DNA of 64,000 bases from Dokdonella fugitiva (GCF_014138265.1 NZ_JACGXL010000003.1:248001-312000), one strand, 5' to 3'. Shown: positions 19,531 to 40,855, counted from the first letter of the stretch. Notes: a model not told the origin generated them from the sequence alone. Numbers and translations: made by a program.

Positions 19531-19830
19531 TTAGGCCTTGGCTGTCACGTCGATGGTCTGGCCATCGGCGAGTCGAACGTACGCCTTGCGCTTGTTGCTG
19601 CGCGTGCCGGCGCGGTTGCGGAATGCCCTGGCCTTGCCCTTGACGTTGACCAGGTTGACCGACTGCACCTCGACGCTGAACAGTCCTTCCACGGCCGCCT
19701 TCACGTCGGCCTTGGTCGCAGCCTGCGCAACCTCGAACACGTACTGGTTGTTTTCCTGCAGACGCGCGCTCTTCTCGGAGATGTGCGGCGCGCGCAGGAC
19801 GTTGTACAGATGCTCTTTCACGCCAGCCAC
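19531..19830 (-). CDS. rplW: 50S ribosomal protein L23 (uL23)
   Basis: Tunnel-exit protein and main docking site for trigger factor. The 99 residues contain [20 protein letters not shown] and a conserved [19 protein letters not shown] stretch. Its start lies 13 bp inside the end of rplD, consistent with coupling. Confidence 0.98.
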   Translation of the reverse strand: MAGVKEHLYNVLRAPHISEKSARLQENNQYVFEVAQAATKADVKAAVEGLFSVEVQSVNLVNVKGKARAFRNRAGTRSNKRKAYVRLADGQTIDVTAKA

Positions 19831-20420
19831 TCCTCGATACGCTTGAGCGATTCGACCGTCATGACGATCTTGTCCGCACCGACCAGACTGACCGGATCCA
19901 GCGCGGCGACGTCGACGACGTGCAGGTAGGGCACGTTGCGCGCGGCGAGATACAGCGCCTCGGGCGCGTTCTCGGCGACCAGCACGACGCGGCCCGCGGC
20001 CTTCAGCTCGGCGAGCTTGGCGACCATCTGCTTGGTCTTCGGCTGCTCGATGCCGAACGACTCGACCACCGAGATGCGACCCTGGCGGTTCAGCTCCGAC
20101 AGGATCGAAACCATCGCGCCGCGGAACATCTTGCGGTTGACCTTCTGCGCGAAACTGCGCGGACGCGCGGCGAACGTGACGCCGCCGCCGACAAAGATCG
20201 GGGCACGGAAGTCGCCGTGACGCGCGCCGCCACCCTTCTGCTTCTTGAACTTCTTGGTCGTGCCGGACAGATCCGAACGCGACTTCTGCGCCTTCGTGCC
20301 GGCGCGACCGGCGTTGCGATATGCAACGACGACCTGGTGCACGAGGTCTTCGCGGAATTCCTTGCCGAACACCGCCTCGGAGACGGAAACCGGCTTGGCG
20401 CCGATGACGTTGAGTTCCAT
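19818..20420 (-). CDS. rplD: 50S ribosomal protein L4 (uL4)
   Basis: 50S protein reaching into the exit tunnel; in E. coli it also represses its own S10 operon by termination in the leader. The 200 residues show the extended loop [20 protein letters not shown] and [20 protein letters not shown]. It follows rplC by 10 bp. A long structured S10 leader is present here (see 21417-21808), so similar autocontrol is plausible but unproven. Confidence 0.98.
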   Translation of the reverse strand: MELNVIGAKPVSVSEAVFGKEFREDLVHQVVVAYRNAGRAGTKAQKSRSDLSGTTKKFKKQKGGGARHGDFRAPIFVGGGVTFAARPRSFAQKVNRKMFRGAMVSILSELNRQGRISVVESFGIEQPKTKQMVAKLAELKAAGRVVLVAENAPEALYLAARNVPYLHVVDVAALDPVSLVGADKIVMTVESLKRIEEWLA

Positions 20421-20430
20421 GGCGTCCTCC

Positions 20431-21075
20431 TTACTTCGACTTCACGGCGGGACGCACGATCACGTCGCCGCCCGGTGCGCCCGGCACCGCGCCCTTGATC
20501 GCGATCAGATGACGCTCGGTATCGATCTTGACGATCTCGAGGTTCATCGACGAGCGGGTCACGTTACCCATGTGACCGGCCATCTTCTTGCCCGGGAACA
20601 CGCGGCCCGGCGTCTGGCGCTGGCCGATCGAGCCCGGCGCACGATGCGACAGCGAGTTGCCGTGCGTGGCATCGCCCATCGTGAAGTGATGGCGCTTGAT
20701 CGTGCCCTGGAAGCCCTTGCCCTTGCTGACGCCCTGCACGTCGACCTTCTGGCCGACCGTGAAGACCTCGTCGGCCTTAAGCTCGCCGCCGACGGCGAAC
20801 TTGCCGAGCTCGGCCGCTTCGACGCGGAATTCCCACAGGCCGCGACCTGCCGTCACGTTCGCCTTGGCGAAGTGCCCGGCGAGCGGCTTGTTGATCAGCG
20901 CAGCGCGCTTCGCGCCGGCGGTGACCTGGACGGCGCTGTAGCCGTCGGCCTCGATGGTCTTCACCTGCGTCACGCGGTTCGGCGTCGCTTCGATCAGCGT
21001 CACCGGCACCGAACGACCATCTTCGGTGAAGACGCGGCTCATGCCGCATTTACGACCTACCAACCCGATACTCAT
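20431..21075 (-). CDS. rplC: 50S ribosomal protein L3 (uL3)
   Basis: Early-assembly 50S protein whose loop reaches the peptidyl transferase centre. The 214 residues start [20 protein letters not shown] and carry the loop [20 protein letters not shown]; the glutamine in GQRQ is the usual methylation site. It lies 29 bp after rpsJ. Confidence 0.99.
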   Translation of the reverse strand: MSIGLVGRKCGMSRVFTEDGRSVPVTLIEATPNRVTQVKTIEADGYSAVQVTAGAKRAALINKPLAGHFAKANVTAGRGLWEFRVEAAELGKFAVGGELKADEVFTVGQKVDVQGVSKGKGFQGTIKRHHFTMGDATHGNSLSHRAPGSIGQRQTPGRVFPGKKMAGHMGNVTRSSMNLEIVKIDTERHLIAIKGAVPGAPGGDVIVRPAVKSK

Positions 21076-21104
21076 CGTCGTATCCCGTTACTTGTACTGG
21101 TGCT

Positions 21105-21416
21105 TCAGTGCAGCTTGATCTGGACGTCGACGCCGGCCGCGAGGTCGAGCTTCATGAGCGCGTCCACGGTCTTGTCGTTCGGGTCGACGATGTCCATCAC
21201 GCGCTTGTGCACACGCGTCTCGTACTGGTCGCGCGCATCCTTGTCGGCGTGCGGCGACACCAGAATGGTGTAGCGCTCGATCTTGGTCGGCAGCGGAATC
21301 GGTCCGCGGACCTGTGCGCCGGTGCGCTTCGCCGTCTCGACGATTTCGCTCGCGGAGCGATCGATCAAGCGGTGATCGAATGCCTTGAGCCGGATACGAA
21401 TCTTCTGGTCCGCCAT
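21105..21416 (-). CDS. rpsJ: 30S ribosomal protein S10 (uS10, NusE)
   Basis: 30S head protein, also NusE in antitermination complexes with NusB and a NusG partner linking transcription and translation. The ATG at 21416 gives [20 protein letters not shown] and 103 residues; the open frame upstream is leader. It is the first gene of the S10 operon. A promoter and a 295-nt leader with a strong hairpin lie upstream. Confidence 0.99.
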   Translation of the reverse strand: MADQKIRIRLKAFDHRLIDRSASEIVETAKRTGAQVRGPIPLPTKIERYTILVSPHADKDARDQYETRVHKRVMDIVDPNDKTVDALMKLDLAAGVDVQIKLH

Positions 21417-21808
21417 TGCCGTGTCCTTGAATCTGAAAGAACGCTGTTCATCGACGACAGGGCTCACTGAACCCCGCCCGCCGCACCCGACAGGGGCGGC
21501 CTTTGAATGCCTGTTGCAACTGCGCGAAAGAATGAGCGGACCGTTCCCGGTCCGCTCAAGCTTGAACCACCCTCGCAGCCGACCCGTCCTCGAGACGATC
21601 GCCCCGTGCCGGGGTCGCTACGGTCGACATCCTGTCGGCGAACTCGAAGCGCTTCCTGCGCCTCATTTCGCTGTCTGTTGCCGCCCCAGGCAATACCGGA
21701 GCGGTAGTGAGCTGTCTACTATAACAAGACACCCACGGAATGTGAAGCTTTTGCGTAGCAGAATCCCGAAAAATCCATTCCGGGAACCTGCCAGGTCCTT
21801 TTCTGACC
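21417..21808 (-). promoter_or_regulatory. tufA-rpsJ intergenic region: S10 promoter and leader
   Basis: This 392-bp region holds no gene. A strong promoter occurs on the - strand: TTCACA (21741-21746), 17 bp, TATAGT (21718-21723), with a start expected near 21711, giving a leader of about 295 nt. Within the leader a perfect 10-bp stem, GAGCGGACCG, closes a GGAA loop (21534-21557) followed by a weak U-rich ATTCTTT. In E. coli the S10 leader terminates transcription with L4 and NusA. The hairpin here could play that part, but no sequence match to that leader is claimed. Confidence 0.7.
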
Positions 21809-22999
<1,191 letters not shown>

Positions 23000-23033
23000 G
23001 ACTTGCAACCTCAAAGCAGACTATTTGGACAAT

Positions 23034-23083
23034 GCGGCCCCGAAGGGCCGCTTCTCTATATTCCGGCGACCCGCGAGGGTCGC
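23034..23083 (-). other. Two tetraloop hairpins between fusA and tufA
   Basis: Two perfect 7-bp hairpins lie side by side in the 89-bp spacer. GCGGCCC closes a loop that reads UUCG in the transcript (23034-23051), so the closing pair gives the very stable C(UUCG)G. GCGACCC closes a UCGC loop (23066-23083). Neither has a U-tract. Processing or 3'-end protection is possible. Confidence 0.5.
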
Positions 23084-23088
23084 GCTGG

Positions 23089-25179
<2,091 letters not shown>

Positions 25180-25217
25180 TGTGATTACCTTTCCCGGGAT
25201 TCCTTACCCGCGATGGA

Positions 25218-25290
25218 GCAGCCGTCCCGGCTGCGGTGCATGTTCAGACGCGGGGCTGAAGCCCCGCATGCCGCGATTCGGGCGAATCGC
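25218..25290 (-). other. Array of three hairpins between rpsG and fusA
   Basis: Three consecutive perfect 7-bp hairpins fill the 128-bp spacer. The stems are GCAGCCG (25218-25234, 3-nt loop), GCGGGGC (25250-25267, loop UUCA in the transcript) and GCGATTC (25273-25290, loop GCCC). No U-tract follows. Stem sequences differ, so they are not copies of one repeat. Confidence 0.5.
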
Positions 25291-25307
25291 CGGACGCGCG
25301 AAACCGC

Positions 25308-25775
25308 TTACCAGCGGTAGTGCGAGAACGCCTTGTTCGCTTCCGCCATGCGGTGCGTCTCCTCGCGCTTCTTCACCGCGCCACCGCGGTTCTCGGAAGC
25401 CTCGAGCAGTTCGGCCGCGAGCTTGCGCGGCATGGTGTTCTCGCCGCGCTTGCGCGCCGCGTCGATGAGCCAGCGCATCGCCAGCGCGGTGCGGCGCGTC
25501 GAGCGCACTTCGACCGGAACCTGGTACGTCGCGCCACCGACGCGGCGGGACTTGACCTCGACCGCCGGTGCGACGTTGTTGAGCGCCTTCTCGACCAGCG
25601 CGACCGGCTCGGCATGCTTCTCACCGATGTGGTCGAGCGCGCCGTAGACGATCTTTTCCGCGACCGACTTCTTGCCGCTCTGCATCACCATATTGATGAA
25701 GCGGGCGATGACCTGGCTGCCGTGCTTGGGGTCGGGCAGGAGGACGCGAGTCGGGGTTTGACCTTTACGTGACAT
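25308..25775 (-). CDS. rpsG: 30S ribosomal protein S7 (uS7)
   Basis: Nucleates 30S head assembly and lies at the E-site mRNA exit; represses the str operon in E. coli. The 155 residues begin [20 protein letters not shown] and include [20 protein letters not shown] and the C-terminal [20 protein letters not shown]. It follows rpsL by 76 bp. Confidence 0.99.
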   Translation of the reverse strand: MSRKGQTPTRVLLPDPKHGSQVIARFINMVMQSGKKSVAEKIVYGALDHIGEKHAEPVALVEKALNNVAPAVEVKSRRVGGATYQVPVEVRSTRRTALAMRWLIDAARKRGENTMPRKLAAELLEASENRGGAVKKREETHRMAEANKAFSHYRW

Positions 25776-25851
25776 AGATTCTTCTCAATGATGCGGCCAC
25801 ACGGGCCACTTGATACTCAAGCGCCGAAGCGCCTGTGGGAATGCGAGCGGA

Positions 25852-26226
25852 TCAGCTCTTCGGGCGCTTCGCGCCGTACTTCGAACGGCTCTGGCGACGC
25901 TTGGTCACACCGGCCGCATCGAGGCTGCCGCGCACCGTGTGGTAACGCACGCCCGGCAGATCCTTCACGCGGCCGCCGCGAATGAGCACCACCGAGTGCT
26001 CCTGCAGGTTATGGCCTTCGCCGCCGATGTAGCTGATGACTTCGAAGCCGTTCGTCAGTCGCACCTTGGCGACCTTGCGCAGAGCCGAGTTCGGCTTCTT
26101 CGGCGTGGTCGTGTAGACGCGCGTGCAGACGCCGCGACGCTGCGGGCAATTCGCGAGAGCCGGGGACGCGCTCTTGTACGTCTTCGGGCTGCGCGGCTTG
26201 CGTACCAGCTGATTGACTGTTGACAT
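25852..26226 (-). CDS. rpsL: 30S ribosomal protein S12 (uS12)
   Basis: Decoding-centre protein, the classic streptomycin target. The ATG at 26226 gives [20 protein letters not shown] and 124 residues; the open frame upstream is leader. The residues tied to streptomycin response look wild-type: [15 protein letters not shown] and [16 protein letters not shown], including the aspartate that RimO modifies in other species. First gene of the str operon. Confidence 0.99.
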   Translation of the reverse strand: MSTVNQLVRKPRSPKTYKSASPALANCPQRRGVCTRVYTTTPKKPNSALRKVAKVRLTNGFEVISYIGGEGHNLQEHSVVLIRGGRVKDLPGVRYHTVRGSLDAAGVTKRRQSRSKYGAKRPKS

Positions 26227-26281
26227 GCGTTTGAACCGTGCCTGCGAGATCTTGGAAGAAAGCCCGGAATCGTCCGGGAAA

Positions 26282-26312
26282 CAAAAGGCAGGCCGAATGA
26301 ATTCGGCCTGCC
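26282..26312 (-). terminator. Intrinsic terminator after rpoC
   Basis: An 11-bp perfect stem (GGCAGGCCGAA and complement) with a 4-nt loop is followed on the - strand by CCTTTTGTTT. It lies 216 bp beyond the rpoC stop and 56 bp before the rpsL start. The likely str promoter sits just upstream of it, so the same hairpin would begin the str transcript. Confidence 0.8.
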
Positions 26313-26322
26313 GAGACAAAAG

Positions 26323-26352
26323 AGTATAACGTGCGCCTAACGCGACGGTCAA
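26323..26352 (-). promoter_or_regulatory. Candidate str operon promoter
   Basis: On the - strand TTGACC (26347-26352), an 18-bp spacer and TATACT (26323-26328) match the sigma-70 pattern closely (5/6 and 5/6). The expected start near 26316 lies a few bases before the terminator hairpin at 26287-26312 and about 90 nt before rpsL. Confidence 0.65.
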
Positions 26353-26527
26353 CCCGCCGCGCGCCCAGCGCCTCGCTCCCTGCCCTCGAACACGAGGCGA
26401 ATCCTTCGCCTCTTTTCGATGTCGTCGCCTCGCCCCGGCTGATCACCACCCCGCTGCGGGGAAGGCCCGGTTCACCCGGACGCCTGCTCTCGCAGGCCTG
26501 GTCGGATCAGCCCACACGGGGCCTGGA
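26353..26527. other. rpoC 3' region, upstream part
   Basis: Together with the promoter and terminator just downstream this forms a 301-bp gene-free stretch. It contains an 8-bp hairpin at 26394-26412 (GAGGCGAA stem) followed by TTTT on the + strand, and a small CCCCG-CTG-CGGGG hairpin near 26448-26460. No gene was found on either strand. Confidence 0.4.
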
Positions 26528-30733
<4,206 letters not shown>

Positions 30734-30813
30734 GTCTTAACTCCGGGATTCGAGGTTCGGGTTCGATGCGTCGGCAACGGGGCGCCGCCTTCCGGCGAAG
30801 CCCCGACCTGCCC

Positions 30814-34983
<4,170 letters not shown>

Positions 34984-35133
34984 GAGGGGCACACCTCGTA
35001 CAGCGCGCGACGGCGGCACGTCGCTGGAAGAAAACCGGCGGAAAAACGGACATCGGAAATGGCGCGGGGAACCTCTCCATATGAGGACTCCATCGCAATT
35101 TCCCATGCCCGCTTCGGCAGCGCCGCAACGGGC

Positions 35134-35162
35134 AAAGCCCGGGAGCTTTCGCCCCCAGGCTT
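35134..35162 (-). terminator. Attenuator-like hairpin between rplL and rpoB
   Basis: A 12-bp stem with two G-U pairs closes a GAAA tetraloop in the transcript (AAGCCTGGGGGC-GAAA-GCTCCCGGGCTT) and is followed by a short U3. It lies in the 224-bp rplL-rpoB gap, where E. coli has a partial terminator that lowers rpoBC relative to rplJL. A similar role is inferred from position and shape. Confidence 0.6.
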
Positions 35163-35207
35163 GGCTTTACTTGGCTGCAGCAGCAGGCAACGCGATTCGT
35201 GCGTCGC

Positions 35208-35579
35208 TTACTTGACTTCGACGGTGGCGCCGGCAGCCTCGAGATCCTTCTTGAACTTCGCGGCGTCGTCCTTCGACACGCCTTCCTTCAGGACGCCGCC
35301 GGCCTCGGTGAGGTCCTTGGCTTCCTTCAGGCCGAGGCCCGTGATCGCACGGACGGCCTTGATGACGTCGACCTTCTTCTCGCCCGCGCTCTTCAGCACG
35401 ACGGTGAATTCGGTCTGCTCTTCAGCCGGAGCGGCAGCGGCGGCAGCCGGGCCCGCGACGGCGACCGGAGCGGCGGCGGAGACGCCGAACTTCTCTTCGA
35501 TCGCCTTGACCAGCTCCATGACTTCCATGAGGGTCTTCGAGGCGACGGCTTCGACGATTTGTTCGTTGGAAAGGGACAT
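35208..35579 (-). CDS. rplL: 50S ribosomal protein L7/L12 (bL12)
   Basis: Stalk protein present in several copies that recruits translational GTPases. The 123 residues have the N-terminal dimer domain ([20 protein letters not shown]), an alanine-rich hinge, and the factor-binding C-terminal domain ([20 protein letters not shown]). It follows rplJ by 60 bp. Confidence 0.99.
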   Translation of the reverse strand: MSLSNEQIVEAVASKTLMEVMELVKAIEEKFGVSAAAPVAVAGPAAAAAAPAEEQTEFTVVLKSAGEKKVDVIKAVRAITGLGLKEAKDLTEAGGVLKEGVSKDDAAKFKKDLEAAGATVEVK

Positions 35580-35639
35580 TGATAGTTACCTCGGTGAATA
35601 TTCTGGAATGGGTTCAGCGCAAGGTGCCCGCGAGCGGGC

Positions 35640-36158
35640 TCAGGCCGTTTCGGCCGGAGCGGCTTCGCCGCCACCCTGCTTGTCGGCAACCGCCTTGACC
35701 GCACGGGCGAACATGGCCGCCGGTTCGGCGAGCGCACGAGCCAGCATGCCGAGCGCCTGCTCGAGCGTCGGCAGCGAAGCGAGCACGTCGACGTGGCTGG
35801 CCGGATACTGCTGGCCACCGACGGCGACGACCTTCGCCTTCAACTTGTCGTTGCTCTTGGCGAATTCCTTGATCAGGCGACCGGCTGCACCCGGCTCCTC
35901 TTTCGAGAAGGCGTACATCAGCGGACCGACCAGCGAATCCTTGACGCACTCGTACTCCGTGCCGGCGACGGCGCGAGAGGCAAGCGTGTTCTTCGCAACC
36001 TTGAGGAACACGCCCGTCTCGCGAGCCTTCTTGCGCATCGCGGTCATCTGTTCGACCGTGGTGCCCGCGTATTCGACGGCGACGAGGGAGTGGGCCTTGG
36101 CGGCGACTTCTGCCAGTTCGGCGACAACTTCTTTCTTCTGGGACAGATTGAGAGCCAT
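35640..36158 (-). CDS. rplJ: 50S ribosomal protein L10 (uL10)
   Basis: Stalk base protein that anchors L7/L12 dimers and, in E. coli, represses rplJL translation. The ATG at 36158 is chosen because GGAGGAG lies 6 nt upstream and the product starts [20 protein letters not shown]. It has 172 residues, with [19 protein letters not shown] and a C-terminal helix for L12 binding. A long structured leader precedes it. Confidence 0.98.
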   Translation of the reverse strand: MALNLSQKKEVVAELAEVAAKAHSLVAVEYAGTTVEQMTAMRKKARETGVFLKVAKNTLASRAVAGTEYECVKDSLVGPLMYAFSKEEPGAAGRLIKEFAKSNDKLKAKVVAVGGQQYPASHVDVLASLPTLEQALGMLARALAEPAAMFARAVKAVADKQGGGEAAPAETA

Positions 36159-36563
36159 TAGCACTCCTCCAATTGAACTCCGCGCGCGGCTCACGCCGCT
36201 TGCGGTCCTGAACGGCATCCTTCCTGGACGCCGGGGACGCAGGAAGCGTCCCGGTGGTGGCCTGTCTGACTGGTCTGCCCAGAGGCGTTGAACCAGATTT
36301 TTTCCAGGAGGCGACACCATCTACGCAGGCTGGGCTTTTGAGGCCTGGCCGACAGGATCGGGACAATCCCTGCAATTCACGCATCCCTGCGTCCCGATCG
36401 CGCCGTCCCGGCCGCCTGCGGTCTTTGACGGCTCCCGCTCGCGCGGTCGCCCTCAAAATTTTCCGGTACTACCGGCGATCCATGGATCGCCGTCATGCCC
36501 CTGCCGGAACCCGGCAGGTAGGCCGGCGACGGAAACTCCCGTGCCGGCCGCTGTTTCCTTCGA
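36159..36563 (-). promoter_or_regulatory. rplA-rplJ intergenic region: L10 leader candidate
   Basis: A 405-bp gene-free stretch. On the - strand, in order: a 7-bp hairpin CCTGCCG (36500-36518); an 18-bp perfect palindrome GGCGATCCATGGATCGCC (36474-36491) followed closely by CCGGTAGTACCGG and AAAATTTT; a 9-bp stem GATCGGGAC (36356-36399) enclosing two ATCCCTGC repeats; and a 7-bp hairpin GGGACGC (36234-36252) before the rplJ ribosome site. L10 leaders in other bacteria are structured and bind L10-L12. I could not confirm that consensus here, and no convincing promoter was found. Confidence 0.5.
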
Positions 36564-37268
36564 TCAGGCGGCGGACACCGACGACGGATCGACGGCGACG
36601 CCGACACCCATCGTGCTGGAGATCGACACCTTCTGCAGGTACTGGCCCTTGGCCGTCGCCGGCTTGGCCTTCTGCAGGTCGGCGAGCAGTGCGTTGAGGT
36701 TGTCCTTCAGCGCGTTCGCCTCGAACGAAGCCTTGCCGATCGAGCAGTGCACGATGCCGGCCTTGTCGTTGCGGAACTTGACCTGACCCGCCTTCGCGTT
36801 CTTCACCGCGGTGACGACGTCGGCGGCGACCGAGCCGTCCTTCGGGTTCGGCATGAGGCCGCGCGGACCGAGCAGCTGGCCGAGCTTGCCGACCACGCGC
36901 ATCGCGTCCGGCGTCGCGATCACGCGACCGAAGTCGAGATCGCCGCCCTGCATGCGCTCGGCGAGGTCTTCCATGCCGACCGCGTCGGCGCCGGCGGCCT
37001 TCGCCGCTTCCGCCTTCTCGCCCGGCGGGCAGAACACCGCCACCTTGACCGTCTTGCCCGTGCCGTGCGGCAGCATCACCGAGCCGCGCACGCCCTGGTC
37101 GGACTTCTTCGCGTCGATGCCGAGGCGGATCGCCACGTCGACCGATTCGGGGAACTTCGCCTTGGCGCCGTCCTTGACGATGTTGAGGGCTTCGTCGATC
37201 GAGTAGACCTTGCCCGGGGCGACCTTCGCGCTGAGCGCCTTGTAACGCTTGCTGATCTTCGTGCTCAT
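36564..37268 (-). CDS. rplA: 50S ribosomal protein L1 (uL1)
   Basis: Forms the mobile L1 stalk that guides deacylated tRNA from the E site; autorepressor of rplKA in E. coli. The 234 residues include [20 protein letters not shown] and [19 protein letters not shown]. It lies 2 bp after rplK, so the pair is translationally coupled. Confidence 0.99.
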   Translation of the reverse strand: MSTKISKRYKALSAKVAPGKVYSIDEALNIVKDGAKAKFPESVDVAIRLGIDAKKSDQGVRGSVMLPHGTGKTVKVAVFCPPGEKAEAAKAAGADAVGMEDLAERMQGGDLDFGRVIATPDAMRVVGKLGQLLGPRGLMPNPKDGSVAADVVTAVKNAKAGQVKFRNDKAGIVHCSIGKASFEANALKDNLNALLADLQKAKPATAKGQYLQKVSISSTMGVGVAVDPSSVSAA

Positions 37269-37270
37269 GT

Positions 37271-37699
37271 TCAGATCTCCGACACCAGGCCCATGCTGCG
37301 CGCGCTGCCCGCGATCGTGCGGACGGCGGCGTCGAGGTCAGCCGCGGTCAGATCGGGCTCCTTCGCCTTGGCGATGTCCTCGAGCTGCTTGCGCGTGACC
37401 TTGCCCACCTTCTCGGTGTTCGGGCGCTTCGAGCCGGAGGTGATGCCCGCGGCCTTCTTCAACAGGATCGTCGCCGGCGGCGTCTTCGTGATGAATGTGA
37501 ACGTGCGGTCCGAGTACGCGGTGATCACGACCGGGATCGGCAGGCCCGGCTCGAGCTTCTGCGTGGCGGCATTGAACGCCTTGCAGAACTCCATGATGTT
37601 CAGGCCGCGCTGGCCGAGGGCGGGGCCTACCGGCGGCGACGGGTTGGCCTGACCGGCCTTCACCTGCAGCTTGATGTAACCGACTACTTTCTTTGCCAT
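37271..37699 (-). CDS. rplK: 50S ribosomal protein L11 (uL11)
   Basis: Forms the GTPase-associated centre with 23S rRNA helices 43-44 and is needed for RelA activation. The 142 residues show [20 protein letters not shown], the proline-rich thiostrepton-site segment, and [13 protein letters not shown] -10-like TATACT lies upstream. Confidence 0.99.
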   Translation of the reverse strand: MAKKVVGYIKLQVKAGQANPSPPVGPALGQRGLNIMEFCKAFNAATQKLEPGLPIPVVITAYSDRTFTFITKTPPATILLKKAAGITSGSKRPNTEKVGKVTRKQLEDIAKAKEPDLTAADLDAAVRTIAGSARSMGLVSEI

Positions 37700-37886
37700 T
37701 GCTGTTTCTCCGGGTGCAAGCGCCTGTTGTTCAGGCTCCCCATCGCGCCGGGAATTTCGCGTGTCCCGGCTTCACGCATCGAATCTCGCGTGCGCCGACG
37801 GCCGCACGAGGCGGCCGGTCGGGTCCCGGCTTCACGCAGGGAGCCGGAAAGTATAGCAGGTTTTCGGCGCCCCGTCGGGGCGTCGA
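37700..37886 (-). promoter_or_regulatory. nusG-rplK spacer with candidate rplK promoter
   Basis: In this 187-bp gap the - strand has TATACT at 37850-37855; the -35 position is poor (CCGACG at 17-bp spacing). A small hairpin CGCCCC-GAC-GGGGCG lies directly after the nusG stop. A 16-bp direct repeat, GTCCCGGCTTCACGCA on the + strand, occurs at 37763-37778 and 37823-37838, exactly 60 bp apart. Confidence 0.5.
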
Positions 37887-38447
37887 TCAGGCCTTCTCGA
37901 CCTGGCCGAACTCCAGCTCGACCGGGGTGGATCGGCCGAAAATCAGCACTGCCACGCGCAGGCGGCTCTTCTCGTAGTTGACTTCCTCGACCACGCCGTT
38001 GAAGTCGTTGAACGGACCCTCGATGACGCGCACCATCTCGCCCGGCTCGAACAGCACCTTCGGACGCGGCTTCTCGGCGCCTTCCTGCACGCGCTGCAGG
38101 ATGCCTTCCGCCTCCGAATCCTTGATCGGCAGCGGGCGGTCGGCGGTGCCGCCGATGAACCCCATCACCTTCGGCGTTTCCTTGACGAGGTGCCACGACT
38201 CGTCGTCGATCTTCAGCGCCTTGCCTTCGTCGTGCGTCTCGATCTGCACGAGCACGTAGCCCGGGAAGAACTTTCGCTCGCTGCGGCGCTTCTGGCCGCC
38301 GCGCATCTCGATGACTTCCTCGGTCGGCACCAGCACTTCGCCGAACTTCTCCTGCATGCCGGCGCGCGCCACGCGCTCCTTCAGGGAGCGGGCGACCGTA
38401 TGCTCGAAGCCCGAGTAGGCGTGCACCACGTACCAACGCTTGCTCAT
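37887..38447 (-). CDS. nusG: Transcription termination/antitermination factor NusG
   Basis: Binds RNA polymerase through its N-terminal domain; its KOW domain links to Rho or to S10. The 186 residues start [20 protein letters not shown] and include [11 protein letters not shown], then the KOW domain [20 protein letters not shown]. It follows secE by 10 bp, the universal secE-nusG pairing. Confidence 0.99.
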   Translation of the reverse strand: MSKRWYVVHAYSGFEHTVARSLKERVARAGMQEKFGEVLVPTEEVIEMRGGQKRRSERKFFPGYVLVQIETHDEGKALKIDDESWHLVKETPKVMGFIGGTADRPLPIKDSEAEGILQRVQEGAEKPRPKVLFEPGEMVRVIEGPFNDFNGVVEEVNYEKSRLRVAVLIFGRSTPVELEFGQVEKA

Positions 38448-38457
38448 GCCGGCTCCC

Positions 38458-38844
38458 TCAGCGCCCGAGCTTCAGCAGGTGGTCGAGGACCGCCCACTTC
38501 AGCATCAGGTCGATCAGACCGAGCAGGAGACTCAGGATGATCACGACGACGACGATGACGAGCGTCGTGCGCAGCGTCTCGTCCATGGTCGGCCACACGA
38601 CCTTGCGCAGCTCGAACTGCGACTCGGTGATGTACTCGCGCACCGTGCGACCGACGCCGGTGAAGGCGCCGACGGCGGCGGCGGCGATCACGCCGACCAC
38701 GAGCATGCCGAGGCGCGCCCAGCCGTTCCAGTCGGCGAAGTAGTAGTAGGCGACCAGCCCCGCCACCAGCAGCGCGCCGGCGAGCACGAGCTTCACGACG
38801 TCGAGTGCGTTCGACGCACCCGCTTTTTCGACCTTGGCGTTCAT
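38458..38844 (-). CDS. secE: Preprotein translocase subunit SecE
   Basis: Clamps SecY in the inner membrane. The ATG at 38844 gives [20 protein letters not shown] and 128 residues with three membrane segments, the gammaproteobacterial type. The essential amphipathic helix and third segment are visible as [20 protein letters not shown]. The longer open frame upstream runs through the tRNA-Trp gene and is not coding. Confidence 0.97.
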   Translation of the reverse strand: MNAKVEKAGASNALDVVKLVLAGALLVAGLVAYYYFADWNGWARLGMLVVGVIAAAAVGAFTGVGRTVREYITESQFELRKVVWPTMDETLRTTLVIVVVVIILSLLLGLIDLMLKWAVLDHLLKLGR

Positions 38845-38927
38845 ATCTCGTGGCCACGTGGCCGATGTCGCGGTTGCGCTTTGCACGCACCGATCCACCG
38901 TCGTCCGTCGCCTGCTTCCTCGTCGTA

Positions 38928-39003
<76 letters not shown>

Positions 39004-39024
39004 ATCGATTTTCCCAAACGGCAA

Positions 39025-39048
39025 AGGCGGATCACTTCGGATCCGCCT
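39025..39048 (-). terminator. Candidate terminator after tufB
   Basis: A perfect 9-bp stem AGGCGGATC with a 6-nt loop is followed on the - strand by TTTGCCGTTT, a broken U-tract. It lies between the second tuf stop and tRNA-Trp and would partly separate them. Confidence 0.55.
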
Positions 39049-39106
39049 GCCCGGGGGTTCGTGCTCCGCTCGCGCGTCACCGAATCCCCAACTCTGCGTG
39101 CGGACC

Positions 39107-40297
<1,191 letters not shown>

Positions 40298-40361
40298 GGC
40301 GAAAACCCCGATCTGGTGTAAGCGACTGGTTGGATGGCGTGGCGAAAACGGACCGCTTGGA

Positions 40362-40437
40362 TGGTGCTCACGAATGGAATCGAACCATCGACCTCCTCCT
40401 TACCAAGGAGGTGCTCTACCGACTGAGCTACGTGAGC
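40362..40437 (-). tRNA. tRNA-Thr (anticodon GGT)
   Basis: A 76-nt cloverleaf with encoded CCA. The acceptor GCTCACG pairs with CGTGAGC, the discriminator is A, and the anticodon arm CCTCC-TTGGTAA-GGAGG gives GGU. It lies 64 bp upstream of tufB. Confidence 0.97.
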
Positions 40438-40555
40438 ATGTACTTCGGCAGCCTTCCATGACTGCGAAACCGACATCCTGTCGGACCTTCAAACGACATC
40501 AGGTCCACCTGCAACGACTCGAAGCCGCCTGCTTCGAAACCTGGAGTGCAATCAA

Positions 40556-40629
40556 TGGAGCGGGAGACGGGAATCGAACCCGCGCTAGTAGCTTGGAAGG
40601 CTACAGTTCTACCATTGAACTACTCCCGC
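40556..40629 (-). tRNA. tRNA-Gly (anticodon TCC)
   Basis: A 74-nt cloverleaf with encoded CCA. The acceptor GCGGGAG pairs with CTCCCGC, the discriminator is T(U), and the anticodon loop CTTCCAA gives UCC. It is the middle member of the tRNA cluster ahead of tufB. Confidence 0.97.
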
Positions 40630-40723
40630 GCCGGACGAACCTGCTTGGGTGTTGCACCGGCTGCATCAGCTGCCGGGTATCGCTTCCGATCGAGGCCACC
40701 TGGACCGCTTGGCACCCGATCAG

Positions 40724-40809
40724 TGGTGGAGGGAGGTGGATTCGAACCACCGAAGGCGTAAGCCAGCAGATTTACAGTCTGCCCCCGTTGGCCGCTTGGG
40801 TATCCCTCC
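40724..40809 (-). tRNA. tRNA-Tyr (anticodon GTA)
   Basis: An 86-nt class II tRNA with a long variable arm and encoded CCA. The acceptor GGAGGGA pairs with TCCCTCC and the anticodon arm GCAGA-CTGTAAA-TCTGC gives GUA. First gene of the tRNA-tufB unit. Confidence 0.97.
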
Positions 40810-40825
40810 GTTCACGGAGCCGCGC

Positions 40826-40855
40826 ATTTTCCTTGCATGGGGCCGCCAGTGTCAA
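40826..40855 (-). promoter_or_regulatory. Candidate promoter of the tRNA-tufB operon
   Basis: A perfect TTGACA (40850-40855), an 18-bp spacer and GAAAAT (40826-40831) lie on the - strand. The predicted start is about 10 nt before tRNA-Tyr. The -10 is weak (4/6), but the position is as expected for a stable-RNA promoter. Confidence 0.55.

Noticed and set aside
26394-26412. GAGGCGAA hairpin followed by TTTT on the + strand, like a + strand terminator
   Set aside because: No + strand gene lies upstream; the - strand has no T-tract here. Treated only as a spacer hairpin.
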